NCBI GenBank assembly: GCA_033558025.1 | Contig: JAUCEF010000007.1 | Location: 2,976,001 to 3,040,000, forward strand | DNA from: Phytophthora sp. 'mugwort' | Taxonomy: Eukaryota; Oomycota; Peronosporomycetes; Peronosporales; Peronosporaceae | Length of the DNA stretch: 64,000 nucleotides | Direction of reading: 5' to 3' | Shown here: positions 54,827 through 64,000 of the stretch, piece by piece | Layout of the letters: each line of letters starts with the position of its first letter | Numbering within the stretch: position 1 is the first letter of the stretch | Translations under genes and position numbers: made by a program | Notes under the pieces: model-generated | What the model was told of the DNA's origin: nothing | Seen by the model: the letters and a program-made list of their open reading frames with translations, nothing else | The model's database searches: none

Positions 54827-55354
54827 TTGAAGAGGACACGTCGTAGACTTGACAACATGCTGCAGTCGCTCTCGATCCAGCCGCTGGTGCCCGTCCTGGG
54901 CGGTGACCCGTGCAACCACTCGCGGCCCGAGCCCGTCGCCAACATCCTCACGTCGCCAGACAGCTACAAGGGCATCAACGCCACCGTGCACGTGTTCTTC
55001 CGCGCGACCGCCGATCAGTCTCAGCCACAGCAGCCGCTACAGGAGCGCACCCCCGACTATTCGTTCCGGTGCACGTTCGCGGAGCTTAAGAAGCTGCGGT
55101 CGCAGATCCAGTCGACCGTGGGCCGCGGTGGCCACTGCGCGCACTGCAAGCGTGTGGCAACGTACATGGCCTACTGCTGGGAGAGACCGCGTCTGCTCGC
55201 CCCGTCATGGCAGGGCGGCATGACACTGCAGATGGAGCCGCTGACCTCGTTCCTGAACCAGCTGTTGTGCTTTGCCGCCCAGCTGGGCGCCGAGGACCAC
55301 CCGGAGTTTGCTGCCATCATGGCGCGCTTCATGCAGTCTCACGATGAAGTATAA
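54827..55354 (+). CDS. PX-like protein with C-x2-C, member 8 (short)
   Basis: 175 residues (or 165 from the ATG at 54857), the shortest member. Strand region SYKGINATVHVFFRA lacks the usual length before the motif. The motif is degraded to FRCTFAELKKLR, with Cys-Thr in place of the basic pair. C-A-H-C follows after only 28 residues. The helical part (MEPLTSFLNQLLCFAAQLG) and the end (FAAIMARFMQS) are recognisable, but the third cysteine and the IP motif are missing. The reading frame is intact, so it is either a diverged small protein or an early pseudogene. A TATA-like sequence sits about 30 bp upstream of the first ATG. Confidence 0.6.
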   Translation: MKRTRRRLDNMLQSLSIQPLVPVLGGDPCNHSRPEPVANILTSPDSYKGINATVHVFFRATADQSQPQQPLQERTPDYSFRCTFAELKKLRSQIQSTVGRGGHCAHCKRVATYMAYCWERPRLLAPSWQGGMTLQMEPLTSFLNQLLCFAAQLGAEDHPEFAAIMARFMQSHDEV

Positions 55355-55884
55355 ATTGGATCCGTTGGAAACTAAATGGCCGATGCACGCCCGACAACAT
55401 GCCGACGCCACGTCCGACATCAGGCTCAGCCAGCCATGGGCCAGCCACGCTTGCTGGACCCGTGCAGGACCGAGCGTACCCGCCTGCCATCTCGCTTTGG
55501 TTGATGACAGGAAATAGGGACGCTGAGTCGATTGCCCGTTTGCGAGCGTACCCGCCTCGCGCCAAAGGAGATTCCTTTGCGACGCAGGAGATTGGGACGC
55601 CACGCTGCTTTTCATGCAGCTCACTTGGGTATTTTCTACTGGGCGATGAGTCCGCGCAAGCGTCGAGGCTTTTGTGCTCGTCCTTTCGACTCACTTACTT
55701 TTTTTCACTCGTGCGTTTGCTTCCCGTAACACCTCCTCTTTATTAACAGCTTGCATCCTGAGCGTACCGATAGATATCTAGGAGTAATGTTAGATAAATA
55801 CAAGTTTGCTACAGAAACACAGATAGTATTCAACAGAGTGGAGAGAGTAGAAAATCGTATTCTGGCGTTGGACTTTGGTCGGGC
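55355..55884. other. Intergenic region between convergent PX-like genes
   Basis: About 530 bp. Two copies of a short segment (GAGCGTACCCGCCT near 55472 and 55546) suggest a small local duplication. No gene supported. Confidence 0.45.
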
Positions 55885-56547
55885 TCAGACACGGGGCAAG
55901 AGGAACTGGCGCACGACTTGGTGACTGCGGCCTTGGCCAGAGCACCACGGCGTGCCCTCGACGCAGGCGAAGTGGACCAGGATGTCTAAGACGTCGTCCA
56001 CGAACTGCTGCAGCGACCGAATGATCTTTCCGCGCCCAACGAGGATACGAAGCACCGTGTTCCCGAATTTATTATTGTCGCCCATGTCAAGGAACAGAAC
56101 CATCTCCTTGCAGAACTCACAGGAGACGGACGTGTGCGCTAAGTGTGACGCGTTGTAAAGAGCCTGACGGAGGTTGTCGAAGTCCGCAAGTGTCTTGTCA
56201 ACCCCGTACGGAAGGGCTGACTGTCGAGCACCTTCGCTCTTGTTCAGCATGGAACCTCTTGCGTCAAAGTCGCTTGGGCTGGTAGGCGAGGAGCTAGTAT
56301 ACACTTCAAGTGTGTAGTATCTTGTGCCTTGACGACGAGAAGTGGCACTGGAAACGAGAACCTTCTCGAGTTCGTGGAGTGACAGCAGCCGACGGTGGGA
56401 AGCTGCTGCTGCTTCGACTGGAGTAAAACGTGGCAGGACGTAAGAACTGCTGTCTCGTGAAGGTAATCGAGCCGCACTCATTCCGTGGCGTGGTGTCTGC
56501 ATAGGGTGGCTTTTTCTGAAGTGAGCCATGGGGTCATCATCAATCAT
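55885..56547 (-). CDS. PX-like protein with C-x2-C, member 9
   Basis: 220 residues. Start RFTPVEAAAASHRRLLSLHELEKV matches the members 6, 7 and 10 pattern (proline, then an Arg-rich helix into LxELxxV). Then YYTLEVYTSSSPTSPSDF. Motif GVDKTLADFDNLR: the Arg pair is lost (Asp-Lys). C-E-F-C at about 143-146, preceded by LAHTSV. Helical part GKIIRSLQQFVDDVLDIL, and end WCSGQGRSHQVVRQFLLPRV, where the third cysteine stays but the IP is replaced by SH. Probable shared fold with altered ligand. Confidence 0.73.
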   Translation of the reverse strand: MIDDDPMAHFRKSHPMQTPRHGMSAARLPSRDSSSYVLPRFTPVEAAAASHRRLLSLHELEKVLVSSATSRRQGTRYYTLEVYTSSSPTSPSDFDARGSMLNKSEGARQSALPYGVDKTLADFDNLRQALYNASHLAHTSVSCEFCKEMVLFLDMGDNNKFGNTVLRILVGRGKIIRSLQQFVDDVLDILVHFACVEGTPWCSGQGRSHQVVRQFLLPRV

Positions 56548-57319
56548 GGGTCAGACGACACGACCGACATCCGGACATTGGAGATTTCGATGCCCCGCCC
56601 GCAGCCGACCAACACTCGCCAGCCCCGGCTCTCAAGCGCTCTCAAATTTCGAGGCTCGAAAGCTTCACCGATTCCTACATACAGGTAAGTAAATTACATA
56701 GTTTTTTTTTCTTGCACTTACCTTACGTGCCTGTGTAATCTGCGCGATTGGATGGGCGACTGGAGAATCGCCAAACTCTTGTGGTGGCGCTCGCTCTTGA
56801 AGTGTCAATCAACGTTTGCTCAAACGGTCCAGTTATCGCTGCTTCAACCAACCCTGAGGTGCCTCCAGCTAGTCGGCGCAGGGACTAGCAAGTGAGAATT
56901 TGACTTCGTCAAAGCATGACTCAAACGAAGATATCAAGGACAAGCGATCTGACACTTCTTCGGCCTCATTAATTCCTTGGGCGCCTTGCAGACCAAGGAA
57001 CTAGGAGAGAAGATGCCGTCAGCTGCAAATGCGCTTGTCGACAAGTGGCGAAGAGGAATGACAAGCTCGAGGATGCGATAGCTACAGCCGAGACTTCAGA
57101 GCGAGTCGATGCAGCAAGCCATCAACCTACTGACCAACACTCAACGCTATCGTAATCTCCTCGAGCGTGTGCAGTGCACACGAGTAGAATGATTGAGCTT
57201 GCAATAATACTTTCATTATTAGAGAGGGAGGGTTTATACAGAAGCTGTTAATATCAGGCTGGTGCGAATTCCCTGCCTTGTTAACCTCAATAAGTAAAAT
57301 AGATAAGGCTGGTGTAACT
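56548..57319. other. Intergenic region
   Basis: About 770 bp between members 9 and 10, both on the minus strand. No gene or repeat seen. Confidence 0.5.
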
Positions 57320-58009
57320 TTAAGCCAGCAGGTCTGTGTCTCCGAAGAGGAACTGAAAAAACTGTCTTGGAAGCTTCTCCTGGCACGGGCAGGCATCCGC
57401 GTCGATGACGGGGCACGACACTGCTAGCATCAGCAGAGACTCGACGAATCGCTGCACCGCTTTCGTCTGCTGGTGCTGCGGTAGTACCCACGACAGCAAT
57501 GTGCCCGGTAGTACTGCTCCAAGGAGCAGGCAGCGGGCCACTTCGCTGCAGAACGAGCAAGTCATGCACGGGTGCGCTGTTTGGCAGATCTCGTACAGCT
57601 CGTCGCGGAGCTTTATGAAGTCGAGGAACTGCTTCTCCGTGTGGGCATCTGGTTGGCGGAAGAGCATGGTGCACTTCTGTCCATTTGCCGCCGCGTCGGC
57701 AGCCTTGAGGCTGGTAGGGATGCGAGTCGTGGACTGAGACGGAGTGAACACGTCGATGACGTAGCTGCACTTGCTTCCCGGGACGCGGGACACTTGTACG
57801 CGGCGGATCTGTTTGAGTTTGGTAACGATCTGCATGTGACGCGAGTAGCGCTCGGGCATGAGGTTCACAGGCGCGAGACGGGTGAGGCCGCCGACAACAA
57901 TCGTGGACGACTGCTGCTGGATATTTGGCATACTCGCGATTATATTGTGGGTGTGTCTTGGAGTCGGTGCTGGAGCGCGCAAGATGAAAAGTGAAACGTG
58001 TCGGGGCAA
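57320..58009 (-). CDS. PX-like protein with C-x2-C, member 10
   Basis: 229 residues. Start LAPVNLMPERYSRHMQIVTKLKQIRRVQVSRV (in parts), then YVIDVFTPSQSTTRIPTS, so the SRIPT-type segment is retained. Motif HTEKQFLDFIKLR has Lys-Gln instead of Arg-Arg. C-S-F-C at about 151-154, preceded by QTAHPCM with an extra cysteine. Helical part TKAVQRFVESLLMLAV, and end DACPCQEKLPRQFFQFLFG with a pair of cysteines in the third-cysteine region. A member of the 6/7/9/10 subgroup by the AH-x4-C-x2-C pattern. Confidence 0.75.
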   Translation of the reverse strand: MPRHVSLFILRAPAPTPRHTHNIIASMPNIQQQSSTIVVGGLTRLAPVNLMPERYSRHMQIVTKLKQIRRVQVSRVPGSKCSYVIDVFTPSQSTTRIPTSLKAADAAANGQKCTMLFRQPDAHTEKQFLDFIKLRDELYEICQTAHPCMTCSFCSEVARCLLLGAVLPGTLLSWVLPQHQQTKAVQRFVESLLMLAVSCPVIDADACPCQEKLPRQFFQFLFGDTDLLA

Positions 58010-58566
58010 ACTGCGACGCGCGGTCTTGCGCCAACCACATTTTCCGGTCCTGCGAACTTCAAACCGGCCCGTCTTTTAGCTGAATGCGAACTCAGCACTG
58101 CTGAATGCGAATTGGACCCCCTTTAACTCGATTGTCCTCCTCCGAGAGTTTCAGCAGATGGAATTGCAAGCGTCTACACGTCTCGAGCCACTTACCGGTA
58201 AGCGCAACACCAAGGTTGGTTGACCTAGATAGCCTTAACTGTAGCTTCACATGTTCGCCTGACTGTGACGCTTCCGTTTCACCTTGGCTACCGCCACATG
58301 ATCATTCGAGTATTCAAGCAAGTTACTGCTACAGTACTCACATTCACCGCACCGATGCATCAACAGAAACGATCTGAAGCCTGCTCGTGGACATCAACAC
58401 GGACATTGCTGACGAGTGAGACGGGCATCTTCGCTCTGCTCAAACCTGCACGGACTTTATGCCTATCACAGCGGCAACACGTACACTTCAATGTAATTTG
58501 AGATGGTTGTGTGTGTATTACTTGCTATTTTCTACGGACGACTAAGTTCTAACATAACGTCACGCC
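58010..58566. other. Intergenic region
   Basis: About 560 bp between members 10 and 11. A short direct repeat (CTGAATGCGAA) occurs near 58080 and 58101. No gene supported. Confidence 0.45.
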
Positions 58567-59214
58567 TCATGCGACGTAGCACCGCAGCTGGATGAACTGC
58601 TCAACGAGGACTGGGATGGACTGGAAACCGAGGCACCACACGTCCTGTGGGCGAGTGTTCACATCCGATTTGGGGTGCCCCACGGTATATTCGATCAGGC
58701 GGTTAATAAATTGCGATAGCAGCTGCTTGCGGGCCTTCGGGCCTGTGCAGAGCTTGATGAAGGCTGTTGGCCGACGGTAGCACGCGAACATGAACACGCG
58801 AATGGAGTCGCAGTACGGGCAAGTAGCCATTAGCTGCTGCTGCGAGGCAGCCGTCACACGCTCGCGCAAAGTCTCGAACTCGCTGAAGCGGCGCAGCACG
58901 CGGAAGTCGGGTTGCTTGTGCGCGCGGGTCTGTGGAGACAGGAGCTCCTCTGCCTGTTGTTTCGTGTTGTTGTTGTTGGTCGGGATGCGGCTCAGTTGGT
59001 GGTGCATGTATATGTCCAGCACGTAGAATACGACGCCGTCCACGGTCTTGGTGCCGCTGATCTCGATGTGATCGATATTCTTGAGGAATGTCAGTGGCTC
59101 CGAATAGCACTTTGGATACACGCGCTTGGGCTGGAGCGCCGGGGCCGACACCTTCCGCAGAAACGGGTCGTCCGCTAGGTGGTCGCAGCGAGCGTCGCTT
59201 GAGGTGGCAAGCAT
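58567..59214 (-). CDS. PX-like protein with C-x2-C, member 11
   Basis: 215 residues. Strands: EPLTFLKNIDHIEISGT, then FYVLDIYMHHQLSRIPTN. Basic motif RVLRRFSEFETLR (about 105-117) keeps the Arg pair and aromatic. C-P-Y-C at about 132-135 with the standard 30-residue spacing. Then FMFACYRRPTAFIKL and KARKQLLSQFINRLIE, ending WCLGFQSIPVLVEQFIQL with the third cysteine. Close in layout to members 4 and 13. A candidate true phosphoinositide binder. Confidence 0.8.
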   Translation of the reverse strand: MLATSSDARCDHLADDPFLRKVSAPALQPKRVYPKCYSEPLTFLKNIDHIEISGTKTVDGVVFYVLDIYMHHQLSRIPTNNNNTKQQAEELLSPQTRAHKQPDFRVLRRFSEFETLRERVTAASQQQLMATCPYCDSIRVFMFACYRRPTAFIKLCTGPKARKQLLSQFINRLIEYTVGHPKSDVNTRPQDVWCLGFQSIPVLVEQFIQLRCYVA

Positions 59215-60698
59215 CCTTTGTGATTGTCTTGCGATCTGCGTGTCTTCAAGATGGTAAGTTGAGGAATGCGGTGTGGTATCGCTGGTGCAGCAGGCGGGAA
59301 AACGCGGTGGTAGCCTTTTGCGTCATGCTAGGCATGTTGGTGAACAAAAGTTGATGTCCCACTTTCCTGGGTTTAACGTCATTAGGTCCGTATCAAAAGT
59401 TAAATGTGGCGAAATTAAATATGTGTTTCTATTGTTAATGTCGAAATGGTCCGTAAAGCGCGGTACTTTAGTTGAAGTAATGATGGATTCGGACAGGTCC
59501 CGTCTCAACAGAGACAGGTTCAGATCACCTCCATGTCGCGCACCATAGCCTAGATTACCTTTGCTAAAGAGGACTTGGCTGACAGCAAGCTGCACTATGT
59601 GGCGCTTTGCGCGGGTCACACCTTCAGCACGTACACAACACGTATTCGTACAGTGCAGGGACCAGTCCGCCACTATACTGTACACTGTCTCACTATTGTC
59701 GATATCAGCGGTTACCGCGCTGCTGTCAGATTTTGCTGCTTGGAGTATTCGCCCTGACAACGCTGACCGCTGCAGAACGTTAAAGAGGTCGACCAGCGAT
59801 GAACGCATTTTGTGCCGGGCCGCCTGCCGACAGGCTTTGCCGCGGGTGCCACAGCCCAGCCATGCTGCTCATAGCCTTGGCCACCGTGTGCGTCTAAACC
59901 TTGTGCGTCACTCCACCGCATTTGCCACGAAGACAGGCATTTAAATATATTAAACCATCCATAGCGCTAGAGCGTTTTGAGCGAGCGCCCATCGGAATTG
60001 ATGGTAAGTTTGGGGGGCAGCATTTCTTTTGCGGGGCTCACCGAAGTAAGTTCCTGTCGAAAAAGTAGTGCTAATTCGGAATTAGCACTGCAATTAGTAA
60101 TTCCATCCGTTTGCTTCGTAATTTTCAGTGTAATTCATGATCGTTGATGATTGGTCAATTCAGATTTGTGGTAATTCCCAGGATTTATACAAAACGCTCT
60201 TCCAACTTGAAGCACCTCTGTTTCACGATGATGGAAGTTCGTCACCGGTTGCTAACCGTACAGCCTTAAAATTGAAAAAACAAACTGTAAAAGCATCGGT
60301 TCGGCGCGGGCAGAAACTTCGACGGCGTCACCGCAGTTTGTGGACGATTCAGTGCAATGACGTGCTCCCGCCGACTTCAAGCTGGGCTACATTGTATCTT
60401 GAAGCCCAAGCAGCCGTCTTTGCAGCCGTCTTTGCAGGTATGTACTTATCCTGCCCAGTTCAACATGCTACTTTCACATAGTGAGCAAATAACTCTGCAA
60501 CTAGGTCTCGCCTCACGTGTATACTACAGTATACGCCTTGCGGCTCGCGTCGCACGAAACATAGCCATTACTCCCATGTAAGTAACTATTACGCACCAAC
60601 TGAATAAATATATTTATATATGCGCAGCGGGGGAGATTTGACGTCTCCCTGCTCTCTCTACACGCCACTTCTCTCGAATAGATAGTCCTCTCTCCGCT
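59215..60698. other. 1.5-kb intergenic region
   Basis: Between members 11 and 12. Frames of up to 161 codons (59323-59808, minus) and 114 codons (60137-60481, plus) exist, but neither has a recognisable motif. A short direct repeat (CAGCCGTCTTTGCA) lies near 60412-60436. I do not call a gene. Confidence 0.4.
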
Positions 60699-61427
60699 TC
60701 AGCACAGGTGATTGACTTGTCCGGTCTTCTTTAGGAAGCGTACGAGGCGGTACGGGATGTGGTCGAAGCCATGGCAGTGCGGGCTCCGCTGGCCGTCGCC
60801 GCCGCGGCCGACGGCGAGAATCACCATGCGGTTCAGGTAAGCCTCCATCATGTCCTTCCGATGGGCCTTGGTGGCCCAGATCTTCTCTACGAGGCCCGAC
60901 GGGCGTTTGCTCGAGTTGCCCACAAACGCCGTAATGTCGTCACAGTAGATGCAGCCGCGCGCGGGACGCGGCTGCTGCGCGTGCACCCAGATATTGTAGC
61001 GCAGTTTGACGAACTCGCAGAATTCACGCTCCACTTGGTAGTCTGAGTCCTGCGGGCCGGATGAGGTCATCGGCAACTCCGTGACGCTGTGGCGGCACTG
61101 AGGGGACCCGTCGGTCGTGGCGGCGGACGAACGGCGCGTGGCCGAATTTCGTGATGTCGGGATGCGGATTTCTGGGTTCTTAAGGAAGACTTGCACCACG
61201 TAACAGAGTTTGCCCTGGCGCTTAACGGTCTCGTTCACCTCAACGTGGTGAATAGCCTTGAGGAAACCCAGCGCGTCTGCTGCCTTGGCGTAGTGGCACG
61301 GCCACATGCGCAGCGGCTGCAAGTCCGGCACGAGCAGCATACTGTTGGCGCCGGGCTTTCCTGGGGGCGACGCCGGACGCATCTCCTCTTCCGCGAGGTT
61401 CTGCGTTCGATACATCATACGCATCAT
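60699..61427 (-). CDS. PX-like protein with C-x2-C, member 12
   Basis: 242 residues. Strands: ALGFLKAIHHVEVNET, then CYVVQVFLKNPEIRIPTS. A Ser/Thr-rich insert (RRSSAATTDG) precedes the motif YQVEREFCEFVKLR, in which the second basic residue is Glu. C-I-Y-C at about 159-162, preceded by PRPARG. Helical part KAHRKDMMEAYLNRMVIL, and end HCHGFDHIPYRLVRFLKK with the third cysteine. Intact frame; ligand binding probably changed because of the Arg-to-Glu difference. Confidence 0.77.
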   Translation of the reverse strand: MMRMMYRTQNLAEEEMRPASPPGKPGANSMLLVPDLQPLRMWPCHYAKAADALGFLKAIHHVEVNETVKRQGKLCYVVQVFLKNPEIRIPTSRNSATRRSSAATTDGSPQCRHSVTELPMTSSGPQDSDYQVEREFCEFVKLRYNIWVHAQQPRPARGCIYCDDITAFVGNSSKRPSGLVEKIWATKAHRKDMMEAYLNRMVILAVGRGGDGQRSPHCHGFDHIPYRLVRFLKKTGQVNHLC

Positions 61428-63123
61428 CTTGTGCTGCTTTTTGGTTTTTGATGGCTTGGTAGCTAGCTATAGCTTGTTGGTTGTAGGCTGCAGAACAGTA
61501 AATGGCTTGCGGAGGGGTCGGCACGGCCGGCCTAATCATCACCTTCTTGGAAGCGACTATACCGGATATCTTTCCTCTATTTTATCTTACATACGTATAT
61601 AGAGGAAAATGAAAAACAGAGTATGCTTAATTTCAGAAAATGAAAATTTGGGGATCTACTGAAAGAGGTATATAAATGTTCAGAAGGGGAAAGTCAGTGA
61701 GTGACCATACTGCATGTCTGATGAATGAGGTTCCCACCTCCCACGGTGCGGGTCCCACAACCAACTGCAAGGTGGCCAGAGCCGTTGCGCAAAAAAAATG
61801 ACAGGTGATGGGCATAGCGAGTTAAGCGCCTCACCACAGTGGTGACCACATGCCCCACTCGCGCTCTCGATGGCTTGTGCGCACTTCGCATCGTAGGACT
61901 GGACGGCAAGCCGAGTCGAGCATTTCCTTCTGTTACACTGGCCGACAGCATGGCGTAGGTTGCCTCACTTTTTTAAGTCAGCATCGGCGCAAAAGCACGC
62001 GTCTGGCGTGGCTTTAACGATATCCTGCACCGTCTGTTACATCGACATGGCTTCATATGGTGTGGCGGACACTACAATGCGAACCTCAACTTACTGTGAT
62101 GGACACGCTTCGGTGCGCGGGCACGCGTATGAAATTGGTCGAAGTTCAGCGGATCATGGGCATTTTTTTTTGTCTATAAGCAGCCGATATTGCTAGCCTC
62201 GGCGGTGGCGACATTCGTGCCCTTTAATAACCGTTGTTGGAAGTGTCTGGCGGGTGTTGAACATTCGACTGCCAAGGGTGACGCTTCGCTGCATTTATAG
62301 ATTTGCGACTTCTACTTGCCAGCAGGACTACAACGACTTCAACTTGTCAGCAGGATCTACATATATGTACCGCACACGACGGACGTGTGGTAATGCGTTG
62401 GTGCTCTACTGCAAGAATTTTGATGTTGCTTTGTATTCTCCTGGAAACTGCTCGAATGCTTTTCATTTTCTCCTTCTAACTTTTAAACGTTAAGAAGATC
62501 AGTAGCTGTTAGGGCAAAGGTGCAGGAATCTATCGGGGACCGACATTACATGTACCGGTATCATTTAGCTGTCGACATATTAATATTGTTTGGTTGTGGT
62601 TGGAAGCGACATCCGCGCAAGCTCGCCTTGCTTATGGAAGCAATGATCCAGTCATATCATTCTGGCTTGCCAGATATTGTGTGGTGGACTGGAGAAGCAA
62701 GTGGTCAAAACGATGCGAGTGCCTGGGTGCTTCGAAGCGTTCGTAGTTATTTCCGTTGCCAGGCCTATTGCGTTGAGATGACGAAAAACACGAATACTGT
62801 CAGCGTGCGCGGCCAGTACTTGCTCTGCTTTGATCATCAGATGGCATAAAACGCAGACAAGTCCATATTTAACACAGACACGATTCACCCCACAGCCTGC
62901 TATTTACGAGTTTAAAAAATACTATGCGAGTGTGCGCTGGGCGCTGAGAAACTTAGCCGTTGCCCGCTCGTCTTGTCTAACTATACCAATATTCTACAGA
63001 CAACATTAAGTTAATTTAGACAGCTGGTCAACACAGGGTTTTTCGGCAGGGAGAGAGAATCGCCGCAGTCGCATCACTCAGGCATTGGCTTGCCAGATGG
63101 TGTTTCCATCTTAGCCAACATTA
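61428..63123. other. 1.7-kb intergenic region
   Basis: A 109-codon plus-strand frame (62520-62849) and several shorter ones have no known motif. A pair ACTTCTACTTGCCAGCAGGA / ACTTCAACTTGTCAGCAGGA near 62308 and 62338 is a short tandem duplication. No gene supported. Confidence 0.4.
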
Positions 63124-63795
63124 TCAGGCGTCGTCGCGGAGAAACCTCTCGACCAGCGCTGGGATCGTCATGTAGCCGTCGCACGTGTAGTAGCGTTGCC
63201 GGGGCTTATCCTTGCCGCCAATAGCTAGCTCGATATACTTGTTGATGCCCTTGGCCAGTAGGCGACGGCGGATCTTCTTGTCCTTGATGAATAACTTGAT
63301 TAACAGGCGTGGCTGCGAAAAGCTAGTCACGAGGAAGTCCATGCTGTTGCTGCAGTACTTGCACGCGGCCCCACCGTCGTGCTGGCGCTGCGCGTAGCTC
63401 CATATCTGGTACCGCAGGTTGGCAAAGTCGTTGAAGCGCTTCTGAATGGTGTAGTCCGGTTCGTCTCGCCGCGACGCCTCCAGTCGTTTGTTGGTCGGGA
63501 TGCGGTTCGTGTGGTGCTTCAGATAGATGTCCACGAAGTAGTAGACAACGCCGCCGATCTCGGCGAAGTTGGTGATCTCGACGTGGTCGATTTTCTCCAG
63601 CACGCTGATGGGCTCCACTGCACTGGACGAGTGGTGTGGCGTCAGACAGACCGGAGATAGAGATGGTGCCCAGGCGCGCTCCCAGAAGTGGACCATGTGT
63701 GATGATGTGAATTGTGGCGGTGGTGGAGGAAGAAGGAAGGAGGCGGAAGCTCGCGATGCCGTTACAACAGTGATGCACCCTCCGAGTGATGGCAC
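63124..63795 (-). CDS. PX-like protein with C-x2-C, member 13
   Basis: 223 residues. Strands: VLEKIDHVEITNF, then YYFVDIYLKHHTNRIPTN. Basic motif YTIQKRFNDFANLR with Lys-Arg and an aromatic, compatible with phosphoinositide binding. C-K-Y-C at about 145-148. Then LVTSFSQPRLLIKLF and KKIRRRLLAKGINKYIEL, ending TCDGYMTIPALVERFLRDDA with the third cysteine. The most distal member seen; the array may continue beyond 64,000. Confidence 0.8.
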   Translation of the reverse strand: MPSLGGCITVVTASRASASFLLPPPPPQFTSSHMVHFWERAWAPSLSPVCLTPHHSSSAVEPISVLEKIDHVEITNFAEIGGVVYYFVDIYLKHHTNRIPTNKRLEASRRDEPDYTIQKRFNDFANLRYQIWSYAQRQHDGGAACKYCSNSMDFLVTSFSQPRLLIKLFIKDKKIRRRLLAKGINKYIELAIGGKDKPRQRYYTCDGYMTIPALVERFLRDDA

Positions 63796-64000
63796 GGGTT
63801 TGACGCTCTAGTGGCGAATTGAGAACTGAAGACCAGGTCCGTGCCACCGAAGGCTGGTATTATACATGTGGCCAAGCCCAGGTATTTATACCTCTCGCGT
63901 AATTTTCGCGCGTGTGTAGCAGGCACTTAACCATCCGAGCCCTAAAGGCGGAAAACGGCTGGGTGCCATGCTCGCGGTCTCTGCACTCGGCGCTGCGCGA
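63796..64000. other. Upstream region of PX-like member 13
   Basis: No gene. A TATTTATA sequence near 63875, about 80 bp before the minus-strand start, is a candidate core-promoter element. Confidence 0.35.

Noticed and set aside
62520..62849. 109-codon plus-strand frame in the 61.4-63.1 kb gap
   Set aside because: No motif and no start context of note; length is within chance expectation for this composition.

Overview
The window looks like nuclear DNA of a plant-pathogenic oomycete (Phytophthora or a close relative). I infer this from decayed Ty3/gypsy elements of the oomycete type, short introns (63-103 nt), compact intergenic spaces, and protein families whose combination fits stramenopiles: a KDM5-type demethylase, a USP7-type deubiquitinase, MLO-like membrane proteins and a CDIN1 nuclease. 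No species is claimed.

Layout. About 1-10,740 holds two broken plus-strand gypsy elements. The second ends in a recognisable 3' LTR (10,424-10,737) and carries a long minus-strand coding stretch between pol and the LTR. About 10,740-16,000 is repeat-rich: a C run, a 260-bp tetranucleotide satellite, a dead DDE transposase and two hairpin-forming inverted repeats. From 16.0 to 44.6 kb lies a gene-dense block: an amino-acid transporter (+), an acidic protein ending in a YGRY motif (-), two PX-like genes (-), a second YGRY protein (-), an acyl-CoA-synthetase-like protein with altered active-site motifs (-), a USP7-like protease (-), a KDM5-like demethylase (+), a secreted spermidine-synthase-like protein with a 27-nt exon (-), and two tandem MLO-like membrane proteins (-) with the relic of a third.

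From 46.7 to 63.8 kb the window is an array of eleven more small PX-like genes on both strands, broken only by a three-exon CDIN1 (TPD-motif) nuclease gene. With the pair at 19-21 kb this makes thirteen paralogues. All share a PX-like beta-sheet start, an [RK]-x-[FWYL]-x-[DE]-F-x-x-L-R-like motif, and, 28-32 residues on, an invariant C-x2-C where ordinary PX domains have a proline-rich loop. Twelve also have a third cysteine close to a C-terminal IP-x-L-x-x-FL motif. The arginine that normally binds the 3-phosphate is kept in some members and lost in others. This expanded, cysteine-modified PX-like family is the strongest candidate for an undescribed system here.

The housekeeping genes (chromatin demethylase, deubiquitinase, transporter, nuclease) show no shared pathway. 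The likely link is lipid and membrane signalling: PX-like proteins, acyl-CoA-synthetase-like protein and MLO-like proteins. That link is inference from co-location only.
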